Of a DNA stretch of 64,000 bases, positions 24,201 through 37,399 are shown piece by piece. Every line of letters begins with the position of its first letter. Position 1 is the first letter of the stretch. The position numbers and the translations under genes were made by a program. The stretch is taken from positions 62,001-126,000 of the forward strand of contig CAMPDV010000870.1 of assembly GCA_946699065.1 (NCBI GenBank). The letters are read 5' to 3'. Below the pieces are notes generated by a model that worked only from the letters and a program-made list of their open reading frames with translations, was not told where the DNA came from and ran no database searches. The stretch is from Loxodes magnus (Eukaryota > Ciliophora > Karyorelictea > Loxodida > Loxodidae).

Positions 24201-26849
24201 AAGATGAAATAAATGGAGTCAATGCGAAAGTGATAAACATTCGAGAAGAAAGAGTTTTCAAAATAAATGAATAAACCTTTTTAAATAAAGTGCAAATAAA
24301 AAAGATGAAAAAATGGAGTCAATGAAAAATACTAACATTCGAGAAGAAAGAGTTTTCAAAATAAAAAACCTTTTTAAATAAAGTGCAAATAAAAAAGATG
24401 AAATAAATGGAGTGAATGAGAAATATAAACATTCGAGAAGAAAGAGTTTTCAAAATAAATGAATAAACCTTTTTAAATAAAGTGCAAATAAAAAAGATAA
24501 AAAAAATGGAGTCAATGAGAAATATAAACATTCGAGAAGAAAGAGTTTTCAAAATAAATGAATAAACCTTTTTAAATAAAGTGCAAATAAAAAAAATAAA
24601 AAAAATGGAGTCAATGAAAAATACTAACATTCGAGAAGAAAGAGTTTTCAAAATAAAAAACCTTTTTAAATAAAGTGCAAATAAAAAAGATGAAAAAAAT
24701 CGAGTCAATGCGAAAGTGATAAACATTCGAGAAGAAAGAGTTTTCAAAATAAATGAATAAACCTTTTTAAATAAAGTGCAAATAAAAAAGATGAAAAAAA
24801 TCGAGTCAATGCGAAAGTGATAAACATTCGAGAAGAAAGAGTTTTCAAAATAAATGAATAAACCTTTTTAAATAAAGTGCAAATAAAAAAGATGAAAAAA
24901 ATGGAGTCAATGCGAAAGTGATAAATATTCGAGAAGAAAGAGTTTTCAAAATAAAAAACCTTTTTAAATAAAGTGCAAATAAAAAAGATGAAATAAATGG
25001 AGTGAATGAGAAATATAAACATTCGAGAAGAAAGAGTTTTCAAAATAAATGAATAAACCTTTTTAAATAAAGTGCAAATAAAAAAAATAAAAAAAATGGA
25101 GTCAATGAAAAATACTAACATTCGAGAAGAAAGAGTTTTCAAAATAAATGAATAAACCTTTTTAAATAAAGTGCAAATAAAAAAGATGAAAAAAATGGAG
25201 TCAATGAAAAATACAAACTTTCGAGAAGAAAGAGTTTTCAAAATAAAAAACCTTTTTAAATAAAGTGCAAATAAAAAAGATGAAAAAAATGGAGTGAATG
25301 AGAAATATAAACATTCGAGAAGAAAGAGTTTTCAAAATAAATGAATAAACCTTTTTAAATAAAGTGCAAATAAAAAAGATGAAAAAATGGAGTCAATGCG
25401 AAAGTGATAAACATTCGAGAAGAAAGAGTTTTCAAAATAAAAAACCTTTTTAAATAAAGTGCAAATAAAAAAGATGAAAAAATGGAGTCAATGCGAAAGT
25501 GATAAACATTCGAGAAGAAAGAGTTTTCAAAATAAAAACCTTTTTAAATAAAGTGCAAATAAAAAAGATGAAACAATGGAGTCAATGCGAAAGTGATAAA
25601 CATTCGAGAAGAAAGAGTTTTCAAAATAAATGAATAAACCTTTTTAAATAAAGTGCAAATAAAAAAGATGAAACAATGGAGTGAATGAGAAATATAAACA
25701 TTCGAGAAGAAAGAGTTTTCAAAATAAATGAATAAACCTTTTTAAATAAAGTGCAAATAAAAAAGATGAAAAAATGGAGTCAATGAAAAATACTAACATT
25801 CGAGAAGAAAGAGTTTTCAAAATAAATGAATAAACCTTTTTAAATAAAGTGCAAATAAAAAGATGAAAAAAATGTAGTGAATTCTTTATATAAACATTTG
25901 AGAAGAAAGAGTTTTCAAAATAAATGAATAAACCTTTTTAAATAAAGTGCAAATAAAAAAGATGAAAAAATGGAGTCAATGCGAAAGTGATAAACATTCG
26001 AGAAGAAAGAGTTTTCAAAATAAAAAACCTTTTTAAATAAAGTGCAAATAAAAAAGATGAAAAAATGGAGTCAATGCGAAAGTGATAAACATTCGAGAAG
26101 AAAGAGTTTTCAAAATAAATGAATAAACCTTTTTAAATAAAGTGCAAATAAAAAAGATGAAATAAATGGAGTGAATGAGAAATATAAACATTCGAGAAGA
26201 AAGAGTTTTCAAAATAAATGAATAAACCTTTTTAAATAAAGTGCAAATAAAAAAGATGAAACAATAGAGTGAATGAGAAATATAAACATTCGAGAAGAAA
26301 GAGTTTTCAAAATAAATGAATAAACCTTTTTAAATAAAGTGCAAATAAAAAAGATGAAACAATGGAGTGAATGAGAAATATAAACATTCGAGAAGAAAGA
26401 GTTTTCAAAATAAATGAATAAACCTTTTTAAATAAAGTGCAAATAAAAAAGATGAAAAAATGGAGTCAATGAAAAATACTAACATTCGAGAAGAAAGAGT
26501 TTTCAAAATAAAAAATCTTTTTAAATAAAGTGCAAATAAAAAAGATAAAAAAAATGGAGTCAATGAAAAATACTTACATTCGAAAAGAAAGAGTTTTCAA
26601 AATAAATGAATAAACCTTTTTAAATAAAGTGCATTTAAAAAAATAAAAAAAATGTAGTGAATGCTAAATATAAACATTTGAGAAGAAAGAGTTTTCAAAA
26701 TAAATGAATAAACCTTTTTAAATAAAGTGCAAATAAAAAAAATAAAAAAAATGGAGTCAATGAAAAATACTAACATTCGAGAAGAAAGAGTTTTCAAAAT
26801 AAAAAACCTTTTTAAATAAAGTGCAAATAAAAAAGATGAAAAAAATCGA

Positions 26850-28000
26850 GTCAATGCGAAAGTGATAAACATTCGAGAAGAAAGAGTTTTCAAAATAAAT
26901 GAATAAACCTTTTTAAATAAAGTGCAAATAAAAAAGATGAAATAAATGGAGTCAATGCGAAAGTGATAAACATTCGAGAAGAAAGAGTTTTCAAAATAAA
27001 TGAATAAACCTTTTTAAATAAAGTGCAAATAAAAAAGATGAAAAAATGGAGTGAATGCTAAATATAAACATTCGAGAAGAAAGAGTTTTCAAAATAAAAA
27101 ACCTTTTTAAATAAAGTGCAAATAAAAAAGATGAAATAAATGGAGTGAATGAGAAATATAAACATTCGAGAAGAAAGAGTTTTCAAAATAAATGAATAAA
27201 CCTTTTTAAATAAAGTGCAAATAAAAAAAATAAAAAAAATGGAGTCAATGAAAAATACTAACATTCGAGAAGAAAGAGTTTTCAAAATAAAAAACCTTTT
27301 TAAATAAAGTGCAAATAAAAAAGATAAAAAAAATGGAGTCAATGAAAAATACTTACATTCGAAAAGAAAGAGTTTTCAAAATAAATGAATAAACCTTTTT
27401 AAATAAAGTGCAAATAAAAAAGATCAAAAAAATGGAGTCAATGCTTTATATAAACATTCGAGAAGAAAGAGTTTTCAAAATAAATGAATAAACCTTTTTA
27501 AATAAAGTGCAAATAAAAAAGATGAAACAATGGAGTCAATGCGAAAGTGATAAACATTCGAGAAGAAAGAGTTTTCAAAATAAAAAATCTTTTTAAATAA
27601 AGTGCAAATAAAAAAGATGAAAAAAATGGAGTCAATGCGAAAGTGATAAACATTCGAGAAGAAAGAGTTTTCAAAATAAAAAACCTTTTTAAATAAAGTG
27701 CAAATAAAAAAGATGAAACAATGGAGTGAATGAGAAATATAAACATTCGAGAAGAAAGAGTTTTCAAAATAAATGAATAAACCTTTTTAAATAAAGTGCA
27801 AATAAAAAAGATGAAAAAATGGAGTCAATGCGAAAGTGATAAACATTCGAGAAGAAAGAGTTTTCAAAATAAATGAATAAACCTTTTTAAATAAAGTGCA
27901 AATAAAAAAGATGAAAAAATGGAGTGAATGAGAAATATAAACATTCGAGAAGAAAGAGTTTTCAAAATAAATGAATAAACCTTTTTAAATAAAGTGCAAA
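26850..28000 (+). repeat. ~1.15 kb block, copy 2
   Basis: Partner of 23050-24200. It contains the leftmost GATC linker that I saw (27422-27425), a variant otherwise typical of the right quarter of the window. The 2.6 kb between the copies is plain satellite rich in GATGAAACAATGG and GATGAAAAAATGG linkers. Confidence 0.85.
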
Positions 28001-29339
28001 TAAAAAAGATGAAACAATGGAGTGAATGAGAAATATAAACATTCGAGAAGAAAGAGTTTTCAAAATAAATGAATAAACCTTTTTAAATAAAGTGCAAATA
28101 AAAAAGATGAAAAAATGGAGTCAATGAAAAATACTAACATTCGAGAAGAAAGAGTTTTCAAAATAAAAAATCTTTTTAAATAAAGTGCAAATAAAAAAGA
28201 TAAAAAAAATGGAGTCAATGAAAAATACTTACATTCGAAAAGAAAGAGTTTTCAAAATAAATGAATAAACCTTTTTAAATAAAGTGCAAATAAAAAAGAT
28301 CAAAAAAATGGAGTCAATGCGAATTATAAACATTCGAGAAGAAAGAGTTTTCAAAATAAATGAATAAACCTTTTTAAATAAAGTGCAAATAAAAAAGATG
28401 AAATAAATGGAGTGAATGAGAAATATAAACATTCGAGAAGAAAGAGTTTTCAAAATAAATGAATAAACCTTTTTAAATAAAGTGCAAATAAAAAAGATGA
28501 AAAAAATGGAGTCAATGAAAAATACTAACATTCGAGAATAACGAGTTTTCAAAATAAATGAATAAACCTTTTTAAATAAAGTGCAAATAAAAAAGATGAA
28601 AAAATGGAGTCAATGAAAAATACTAACATTCGAGAAGAAAGAGTTTTCAAAATAAATGAATAAACCTTTTTAAATAAAGTGCAAATAAAAAAGATGAAAA
28701 AATGGAGTGAATGCTAAATATAAACATTCGAGAAGAAAGAGTTTTCAAAATAAAAAACCTTTTTAAATAAAGTGCAAATAAAAAAGATGAAATAAATGGA
28801 GTGAATGAGAAATATAAACATTCGAGAAGAAAGAGTTTTCAAAATAAATGAATAAACCTTTTTAAATAAAGTGCAAATAAAAAAGATGAAAAAAATGGAG
28901 TCAATGAAAAATACTAACATTCGAGAATAACGAGTTTTCAAAATAAATGAATAAACCTTTTTAAATAAAGTGCAAATAAAAAAGATGAAAAAATGGAGTC
29001 AATGAAAAATACTAACATTCGAGAAGAAAGAGTTTTCAAAATAAATGAATAAACCTTTTTAAATAAAGTGCAAATAAAAAAGATGAAAAAAATCGAGTCA
29101 ATGCGAAAGTGATAAACATTCGAGAAGAAAGAGTTTTCAAAATAAATGAATAAACCTTTTTAAATAAAGTGCAAATAAAAAAGATGAAAAAAATGGAGTC
29201 AATGCGAAAGTGATAAACATTCGAGAAGAAAGAGTATTCAAAATAAATGAATAAACCTTTTTAAATAAAGTGCAAATAAAAAAGATGAAATAAATGGAGT
29301 CAATGCGAAAGTGATAAACATTCGAGAAGAAAGAGTTTT

Positions 29340-30608
29340 CAAAATAAATGAATAAACCTTTTTAAATAAAGTGCAAATAAAAAAGATGAAAAAAATGTAG
29401 TGAATGCGAAAGTGATAAACATTCGAGAAGAAAGAGTTTTCAAAATAAATGAATAAACCTTTTTAAATAAAGTGCAAATAAAAAAGATGAAATAAATGGA
29501 GTGAATGAGAAATATAAACATTCGAGAAGAAAGAGTTTTCAAAATAAATGAATAAACCTTTTTAAATAAAGTGCAAATAAAAAAAATAAAAAAAATGGAG
29601 TCAATGAAAAATACTAACATTCGAGAAGAAAGAGTTTTCAAAATAAATGAATAAACCTTTTTAAATAAAGTGCAAATAAAAAAGATGAAAAAATGGAGTC
29701 AATGCGAATTATAAACATTTGAGAAGAAAGAGTTTTCAAAATAAATGAATAAACCTTTTTAAATAAAGTGCAAATAAAAAAGATAAAAAAATGGAGTCAA
29801 TGAAAAATACTAACATTCGAGAAGAAAGAGTTTTCAAAATAAAAAACCTTTTTAAATAAAGTGCAAATAAAAAAGATGAAAAAATGGAGTCAATGCGAAA
29901 GTGATAAACATTCGAGAAGAAAGAGTTTTCAAAATAAATGAATAAACCTTTTTAAATAAAGTGCAAATAAAAAAGATGAAAAAATGGAGTGAATGAGAAA
30001 TATAAACATTCGAGAAGAAAGAGTTTTCAAAATAAATGAATAAACCTTTTTAAATAAAGTGCAAATAAAAAAGATGAAACAATGGAGTGAATGAGAAATA
30101 TAAACATTCGAGAAGAAAGAGTTTTCAAAATAAATGAATAAACCTTTTTAAATAAAGTGCAAATAAAAAAGATAAAAAAATGGAGTCAATGAAAAATACT
30201 AACATTCGAGAAGAAAGAGTTTTCAAAATAAAAAACCTTTTTAAATAAAGTGCAAATAAAAAAGATGAAAAAATGGAGTCAATGCGAAAGTGATAAACAT
30301 TCGAGAAGAAAGAGTTTTCAAAATAAATGAATAAACCTTTTTAAATAAAGTGCAAATAAAAAAGATGAAATAAATGGAGTGAATGAGAAATATAAACATT
30401 CGAGAAGAAAGAGTTTTCAAAATAAATGAATAAACCTTTTTAAATAAAGTGCAAATAAAAAAGATGAAACAATGGAGTGAATGAGAAATATAAACATTCG
30501 AGAAGAAAGAGTTTTCAAAATAAATGAATAAACCTTTTTAAATAAAGTGCAAATAAAAAAGATAAAAAAATGGAGTCAATGAAAAATACTAACATTCGAG
30601 AAGAAAGA
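29340..30608 (+). repeat. 1,269 bp tandem HOR, copy 1 (13 monomers)
   Basis: The monomer series repeats directly at +1,269 bp. The unusual TAGTGAATGCGAAAG combination at about 29399 recurs at about 30668, and the following series (AATAAAAAAAATGG, CGAATTAT with CATTTGAG, GATAAAAAAATGG, deleted core, GATGAAACAATGG) appears in the same order. The first core differs: full length at 29342, deleted form at about 30612. Confidence 0.88.
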
Positions 30609-31877
30609 GTTTTCAAAATAAAAAACCTTTTTAAATAAAGTGCAAATAAAAAAGATGAAAAAAATGTAGTGAATGCGAAAGTGATAAACATTCGAGAAGA
30701 AAGAGTTTTCAAAATAAATGAATAAACCTTTTTAAATAAAGTGCAAATAAAAAAGATGAAATAAATGGAGTGAATGAGAAATATAAACATTCGAGAAGAA
30801 AGAGTTTTCAAAATAAATGAATAAACCTTTTTAAATAAAGTGCAAATAAAAAAAATAAAAAAAATGGAGTCAATGAAAAATACTAACATTCGAGAAGAAA
30901 GAGTTTTCAAAATAAATGAATAAACCTTTTTAAATAAAGTGCAAATAAAAAAGATGAAAAAATGGAGTCAATGCGAATTATAAACATTTGAGAAGAAAGA
31001 GTTTTCAAAATAAATGAATAAACCTTTTTAAATAAAGTGCAAATAAAAAAGATAAAAAAATGGAGTCAATGAAAAATACTAACATTCGAGAAGAAAGAGT
31101 TTTCAAAATAAAAAACCTTTTTAAATAAAGTGCAAATAAAAAAGATGAAAAAATGGAGTCAATGCGAAAGTGATAAACATTCGAGAAGAAAGAGTTTTCA
31201 AAATAAATGAATAAACCTTTTTAAATAAAGTGCAAATAAAAAAGATGAAAAAATGGAGTGAATGAGAAATATAAACATTCGAGAAGAAAGAGTTTTCAAA
31301 ATAAATGAATAAACCTTTTTAAATAAAGTGCAAATAAAAAAGATGAAACAATGGAGTGAATGAGAAATATAAACATTCGAGAAGAAAGAGTTTTCAAAAT
31401 AAATGAATAAATCTTTTTAAATAAAGTGCAAATAAAAAAGATGAAAAAATGGAGTCAATGAAAAATACTAACATTCGAGAAGAAAGAGTTTTCAAAATAA
31501 AAAACCTTTTTAAATAAAGTGCAAATAAAAAAGATGAAAAAATGGAGTCAATGCGAAAGTGATAAACATTCGAGAAGAAAGAGTTTTCAAAATAAATGAA
31601 TAAACCTTTTTAAATAAAGTGCAAATAAAAAAGATGAAATAAATGGAGTGAATGAGAAATATAAACATTCGAGAAGAAAGAGTTTTCAAAATAAATGAAT
31701 AAACCTTTTTAAATAAAGTGCAAATAAAAAAGATGAAACAATGGAGTGAATGAGAAATATAAACATTCGAGAAGAAAGAGTTTTCAAAATAAATGAATAA
31801 ACCTTTTTAAATAAAGTGCAAATAAAAAAGATGAAACAATGGAGTGAATGAGAAATATAAACATTCGAGAAGAAAGA
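30609..31877 (+). repeat. 1,269 bp tandem HOR, copy 2
   Basis: Second copy of 29340-30608. Its left edge (about 30510-30975, including the end of copy 1) reappears at about 41327-41787 at +10,812 bp. A private change is AATAAATCTTTTT for AATAAACCTTTTT near 31410. Confidence 0.86.
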
Positions 31878-33944
31878 GTTTTCAAAATAAATGAATAAAC
31901 CTTTTTAAATAAAGTGCAAATAAAAAAGATGAAAAAATGGAGTCAATGAAAAATACTAACATTCGAGAAGAAAGAGTTTTCAAAATAAAAAATCTTTTTA
32001 AATAAAGTGCAAATAAAAAAAATAAAAAAAATGGAGTCAATGAAAAATACTAACATTCGAGAAGAAAGAGTTTTCAAAATAAATGAATAAACCTTTTTAA
32101 ATAAAGTGCAAATAAAAGAGATGAAACAATGGAGTCAATGCGAAATATAAACATTTGAGAAGAAAGAGTTTTCAAAATAAAAAATCTTTTTAAATAAAGT
32201 GCAAATAAAAAAGATGAAAAAAATCGAGTCAATGCGAAAGTGATAAACATTCGAGAAAAAAGAGTTTTCAAAATAAATGAATAAACCTTTTTAAATAAAG
32301 TGCAAATAAAAAAGATGAAAAAATGGAGTCAATGCGAAAGTGATAAACATTCGAGAAGAAAGAGTTTTCAAAATAAAAAACCTTTTTAAATAAAGTGCAA
32401 ATAAAAAAGATGAAAAAAATGGAGTCAATGCGAAAGTGATAAACATTCGAGAAGAAAGAGTTTTCAAAATAAAAAACCTTTTTAAATAAAGTGCAAATAA
32501 AAAAGATGAAAAAAATGGAGTGAATGCTTTATATAAACATTCGAGAAGAAAGAGTTTTCAAAATAAATGAATAAACCTTTTTAAATAAAGTGCAAATAAA
32601 AAAGATGAAAAAAATGGAGTCAATGAAAAATATAAACATTCGAGAAGAAAGAGTTTTCAAAATAAATGAATAAACCTTTTTAAATAAAGTGCAAATAAAA
32701 AAGATGAAAAAAATCGAGTCAATGCGAAAGTGATAAACATTCGAGAAGAAAGAGTTTTCAAAATAAATGAATAAACCTTTTTAAATAAAGTGCAAATAAA
32801 AAGATGAAAAAAATGTAGTGAATTCTTTATATAAACATTTGAGAAGAAAGAGTTTTCAAAATAAATGAATAAACCTTTTTAAATAAAGTGCAAATAAAAA
32901 AGATGAAAAAATGGAGTCAATGAAAAATACTAACATTCGAGAAGAAAGAGTTTTCAAAATAAAAAACCTTTTTAAATAAAGTGCAAATAAAAAAGATGAA
33001 ATAAATGGAGTGAATGAGAAATATAAACATTCGAGAAGAAAGAGTTTTCAAAATAAATGAATAAAGCTTTTTAAATAAGGTGCATATAAAAAAGATGAAA
33101 CAATGGAGTCAATGCGAAAGTGATAAACATTCGAGAAGAAAGAGTTTTCAAAATAAATGAATAAACCTTTTTAAATAAAGTGCATATAAAAAAGATAAAA
33201 AAAATGGAGTGAATGAGAAATATAAACATTCGAGAAGAAAGAGTTTTCAAAATAAATGAATAAACCTTTTTAAATAAAGTGCAAATAAAAAGATGAAATA
33301 AATGGAGTGAATGCTTTATATAAACATTTGAGAAGAAAGAGTTTTCAAAATAAATGAATAAACCTTTTTAAATAAAGTGCAAATAAAAAAGATGAAAAAA
33401 TGGAGTCAATGAAAAATACTAACATTCGAGAAGAAAGAGTTTTCAAAATAAAAAACCTTTTTAAATAAAGTGCAAATAAAAAAGATGAAATAAATGGAGT
33501 GAATGAGAAATATAAACATTCGAGAAGAAAGAGTTTTCAAAATAAATGAATAAACCTTTTTAAATAAAGTGCAAATAAAAAAAATAAAAAAAATGGAGTG
33601 AATGAGAAAGTGATAAACATTCGAGAAGAAAGAGTTTTCAAAATGAATAAACCTTTTTAAATAAAGTGCAAATAAAAAAGATGAAATAAATGGAGTGAAT
33701 GCTTTATATAAACATTCGAGAAGAAAGAGTTTTCAAAATAAATGAATAAACCTTTTTAAATAAAGTGCAAATAAAAAGATGAAAAAAATGTAGTGAATTC
33801 TTTATATAAACATTTGAGAAGAAAGAGTTTTCAAAATAAATGAATAAACCTTTTTAAATAAAGTGCAAATAAAAAAGATGAAAAAATGGAGTCAATGAAA
33901 AATACAAACATTCGAGAAGAAAGAGTTTTCAAAATAAAAAACCT

Positions 33945-35445
33945 TTTTAAATAAAGTGCAAATAAAAAAGATGAAATAAATGGAGTGAATGAGAAATATA
34001 AACATTCGAGAAGAAAGAGTTTTCAAAATAAATGAATAAACCTTTTTAAATAAATGCAAATAAAAAAAATAAAAAAAATGGAGTGAATGAGAAAGTGATA
34101 AACATTCGAGAAGAAAGAGTTTTCAAAATAAATGAATAAACCTTTTTAAATAAAGTGCAAATAAAAAAGATGAAATAAATGGAGTGAATGCTTTATATAA
34201 ACATTCGAGAAGAAAGAGTTTTCAAAATAAATGAATAAACCTTTTTAAATAAAGTGCAAATAAAAAAGATGAAACAATGGAGTCAATGCGAAAGTGATAA
34301 ACATTCGAGAAGAAAGAGTTTTCAAAATAAATGAATAAACCTTTTTAAATAAAGTGCATATAAAAAAGATAAAAAAAATGGAGTGAATGAGAAATATAAA
34401 CATTCGAGAAGAAAGAGTTTTCAAAATAAATGAATAAACCTTTTTAAATAAAGTGCAAATAAAAAGATGAAAAAAATGGAGTGAATGCTTTATATAAACA
34501 TTCGAGAATAACGAGTTTTCAAAATAAATGAATAAACCTTTTTAAATAAAGTGCAAATAAAAAAGATGAAAAAATGGAGTCAATGAAAAATACTAACATT
34601 CGAGAAGAAAGAGTTTTCAAAATGAATAAACCTTTTTAAATAAAGTGCAAATAAAAAAGTGAAAAAATGGAGTGAATGAGAAATATAAACATTCGAGAAG
34701 AAAGAGTTTTCAAAATAAATGAATAAACCTTTTTAAATAAAGTGCAAATAAAAAAGATGAAAAAAATGTAGTGAATGAGAAAGTGATAAACATTCGAGAA
34801 GAAAGAGTTTTCAAAATAAATGAATAAACCTTTTTAAATAAAGTGCAAATAAAAAAGATGAAATAAATGGAGTGAATGCTTTATATAAACATTCGAGAAG
34901 AAAGAGTTTTCAAAATAAATGAATAAACCTTTTTAAATAAAGTGCAAATAAAAAAGATGAAACAATGGAGTCAATGCGAAAGTGATAAACATTCGAGAAG
35001 AAAGAGTTTTCAAAATAAATGAATAAACCTTTTTAAATAAAGTGCAAATAAAAAAGATGAAATAAATGGAGTGAATGAGAAATATAAACATTCGAGAAGA
35101 AAGAGTTTTCAAAATAAATGAATAAACCTTTTTAAATAAAGTGCAAATAAAAAAGATGAAACAATGGAGTGAATGCTAAATATAAACATTCGAGAAGAAA
35201 GAGTTTTCAAAATAAATGAATAAACCTTTTTAAATAAAGTGCAAATAAAAAAGATGTAAAAATGGAATCAATGCGAATTATAAACATTTGAGAAGAAAGA
35301 GTTTTCAAAATAAATGAATAAACCTTTTTAAATAAAGTGCAAATAAAAAAGATAAAAAAAATGGAGTCAATGAAAAATACTAACATTCGAGAAGAACGAG
35401 TTTTCAAAATAAATGAATAAACCTTTTTAAATAAAGTGCAAATAA
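33945..35445 (+). repeat. ~1.5 kb block, copy 1 (repeated at +5,923 bp; part at +1,472 bp)
   Basis: Matches 39868-41370 at a steady +5,923 bp. Anchors are the 1 bp deleted TAAATAAATGCAAAT at 34048 and 39971, GTGCATATAAAAAAG near 34357 and 40279, the ATAACGAG monomer near 34505 and 40432, and AAAAATGGAATCAATG near 35260 and 41184. I noticed a few substitutions and one swapped variable box (AAAAATACTAA versus CGAATTATAAA near 34585/40508). The inner part, 34450-35155, is copied a third time at 35920-36625. Confidence 0.87.
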
Positions 35446-35919
35446 AAAGATGAAAAAAATGTAGTGAATTCTTTATATAAACATTCGAGAAAAAAGAGTT
35501 TTCAAAATAAATGAATAAACCTTTTTAAATAAAGTGCAAATAAAAAAGATGAAACAATGGAGTGAATGAGAAATATAAACATTCGAGAAGAAAGAGTTTT
35601 CAAAATAAATGAATAAACCTTTTTAAATAAAGTGCAAATAAAAAAGATGAAAAAATGGAGTCAATGCGAAAGTGATAAACATTTGAGAAGAAAGAGTTTT
35701 CAAAATAAATGAATAAACCTTTTTAAATAAAGTGCAAATAAAAAAGATGAAAAAATGGAGTCAATGAAAAATACAAACATTCGAGAAGAAAGAGTTTTCA
35801 AAATAAAAAACCTTTTTAAATAAAGTGCAAATAAAAAAGATGTAAAAATGGAGTCAATGCGAAAGTGATAAACATTCGAGAAGAAAGAGTTTTCAAAATA
35901 AATGAATAAACCTTTTTAA

Positions 35920-36625
35920 ATAAAGTGCAAATAAAAAGATGAAAAAAATGGAGTGAATGCTTTATATAAACATTCGAGAATAACGAGTTTTCAAAATAAA
36001 TGAATAAACCTTTTTAAATAAAGTGCAAATAAAAAAGATGAAAAAATGGAGTCAATGAAAAATACTAACATTCGAGAAGAAAGAGTTTTCAAAATGAATA
36101 AACCTTTTTAAATAAAGTGCAAATAAAAAAGTGAAAAAATGGAGTGAATGAGAAATATAAACATTCGAGAAGAAAGAGTTTTCAAAATAAATGAATAAAC
36201 CTTTTTAAATAAAGTGCAAATAAAAAAGATGAAAAAAATGTAGTGAATGAGAAAGTGATAAACATTCGAGAAGAAAGAGTTTTCAAAATAAATGAATAAA
36301 CCTTTTTAAATAAAGTGCAAATAAAAAAGATGAAATAAATGGAGTGAATGCTTTATATAAACATTCGAGAAGAAAGAGTTTTCAAAATAAATGAATAAAC
36401 CTTTTTAAATAAAGTGCAAATAAAAAAGATGAAACAATGGAGTCAATGCGAAAGTGATAAACATTCGAGAAGAAAGAGTTTTCAAAATAAATGAATAAAC
36501 CTTTTTAAATAAAGTGCAAATAAAAAAGATGAAATAAATGGAGTGAATGAGAAATATAAACATTCGAGAAGAAAGAGTTTTCAAAATAAATGAATAAACC
36601 TTTTTAAATAAAGTGCAAATAAAAA
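35920..36625 (+). repeat. ~0.7 kb block, extra copy at +1,472 bp
   Basis: Repeats 34450-35155 at +1,472 bp (15 monomers): GATGAAAAAAATGG with CTTTATAT and ATAACGAG, then a TCAAAATGAATAAACC short core, then AAAAAGTGAAAAAATGG. The match stops at about 36627, where GATGAAATAAATGGAGTC replaces GATGAAACAATGGAGTG. Confidence 0.85.
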
Positions 36626-37399
36626 AGATGAAATAAATGGAGTCAATACGAAAGTGATAAACATTTGAGAAGAAAGAGTTTTCAAAATAAATGAATAAAC
36701 CTTTTTAAATAAAGTGCAAATAAAAAAGATAAAAAAAATGGAGTCAATGAAAAATACTAACATTCGAGAATAACGAGTTTTCAAAATAAATGAATAAACC
36801 TTTTTAAATAAAGTGCAAATAAAAAAGATGAAATAAATGGAGTGAATGAGAAATATAAACATTCGAGAAGAACGAGTTTTCAAAATAAATGAATAAACTT
36901 TTTTAAATAAAGTGCAAATAAAAAGATGAAAAAAATGTAGTGAATTCTTTATATAAACATTCGAGAAGAAAGAGTTTTCAAAATAAATGAATAAACCTTT
37001 TTAAATAAAGTGCAAATAAAAAAGATGAAACAATGGAGTGAATGAGAAATATAAACATTCGAGAAGAAAGAGTTTTCAAAATAAATGAATAAACCTTTTT
37101 AAATAAAGTGCAAATAAAAAAGATGAAAAAATGGAGTGAATGAGAAATATAAACATTCGAGAAGAAAGAGTTTTCAAAATAAATGAATAAACCTTTTTAA
37201 ATAAAGTGCAAATAAAAAAGATGTAAAAATGGAGTCAATGCGAAAGTGATAAACATTCGAGAAGAAAGAGTTTTCAAAATAAATGAATAAACCTTTTTAA
37301 ATAAAGTGCAAATAAAAAAAATAAAAAAAATGGAGTGAATGAGAAAGTGATAAACATTCGAGAAGAAAGAGTTTTCAAAATAAATGAATAAACCTTTTT

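Noticed and set aside
27422-27425. GATC linker at 27.4 kb as an insertion of zone-6 DNA
   Set aside because: It is a single base change (GATA/GATG to GATC) in otherwise local monomers, and the paired copy at 23.6 kb has GATA. Independent mutation is as likely as transfer.
34048-34062. TAAATAAATGCAAAT as an octamer (ATGCAAAT) transcription-factor site
   Set aside because: The ATGCAAAT octamer is created by a 1 bp deletion in the core in only three monomers seen (34048, 39673, 39971). Chance is sufficient, and there is no further promoter context.
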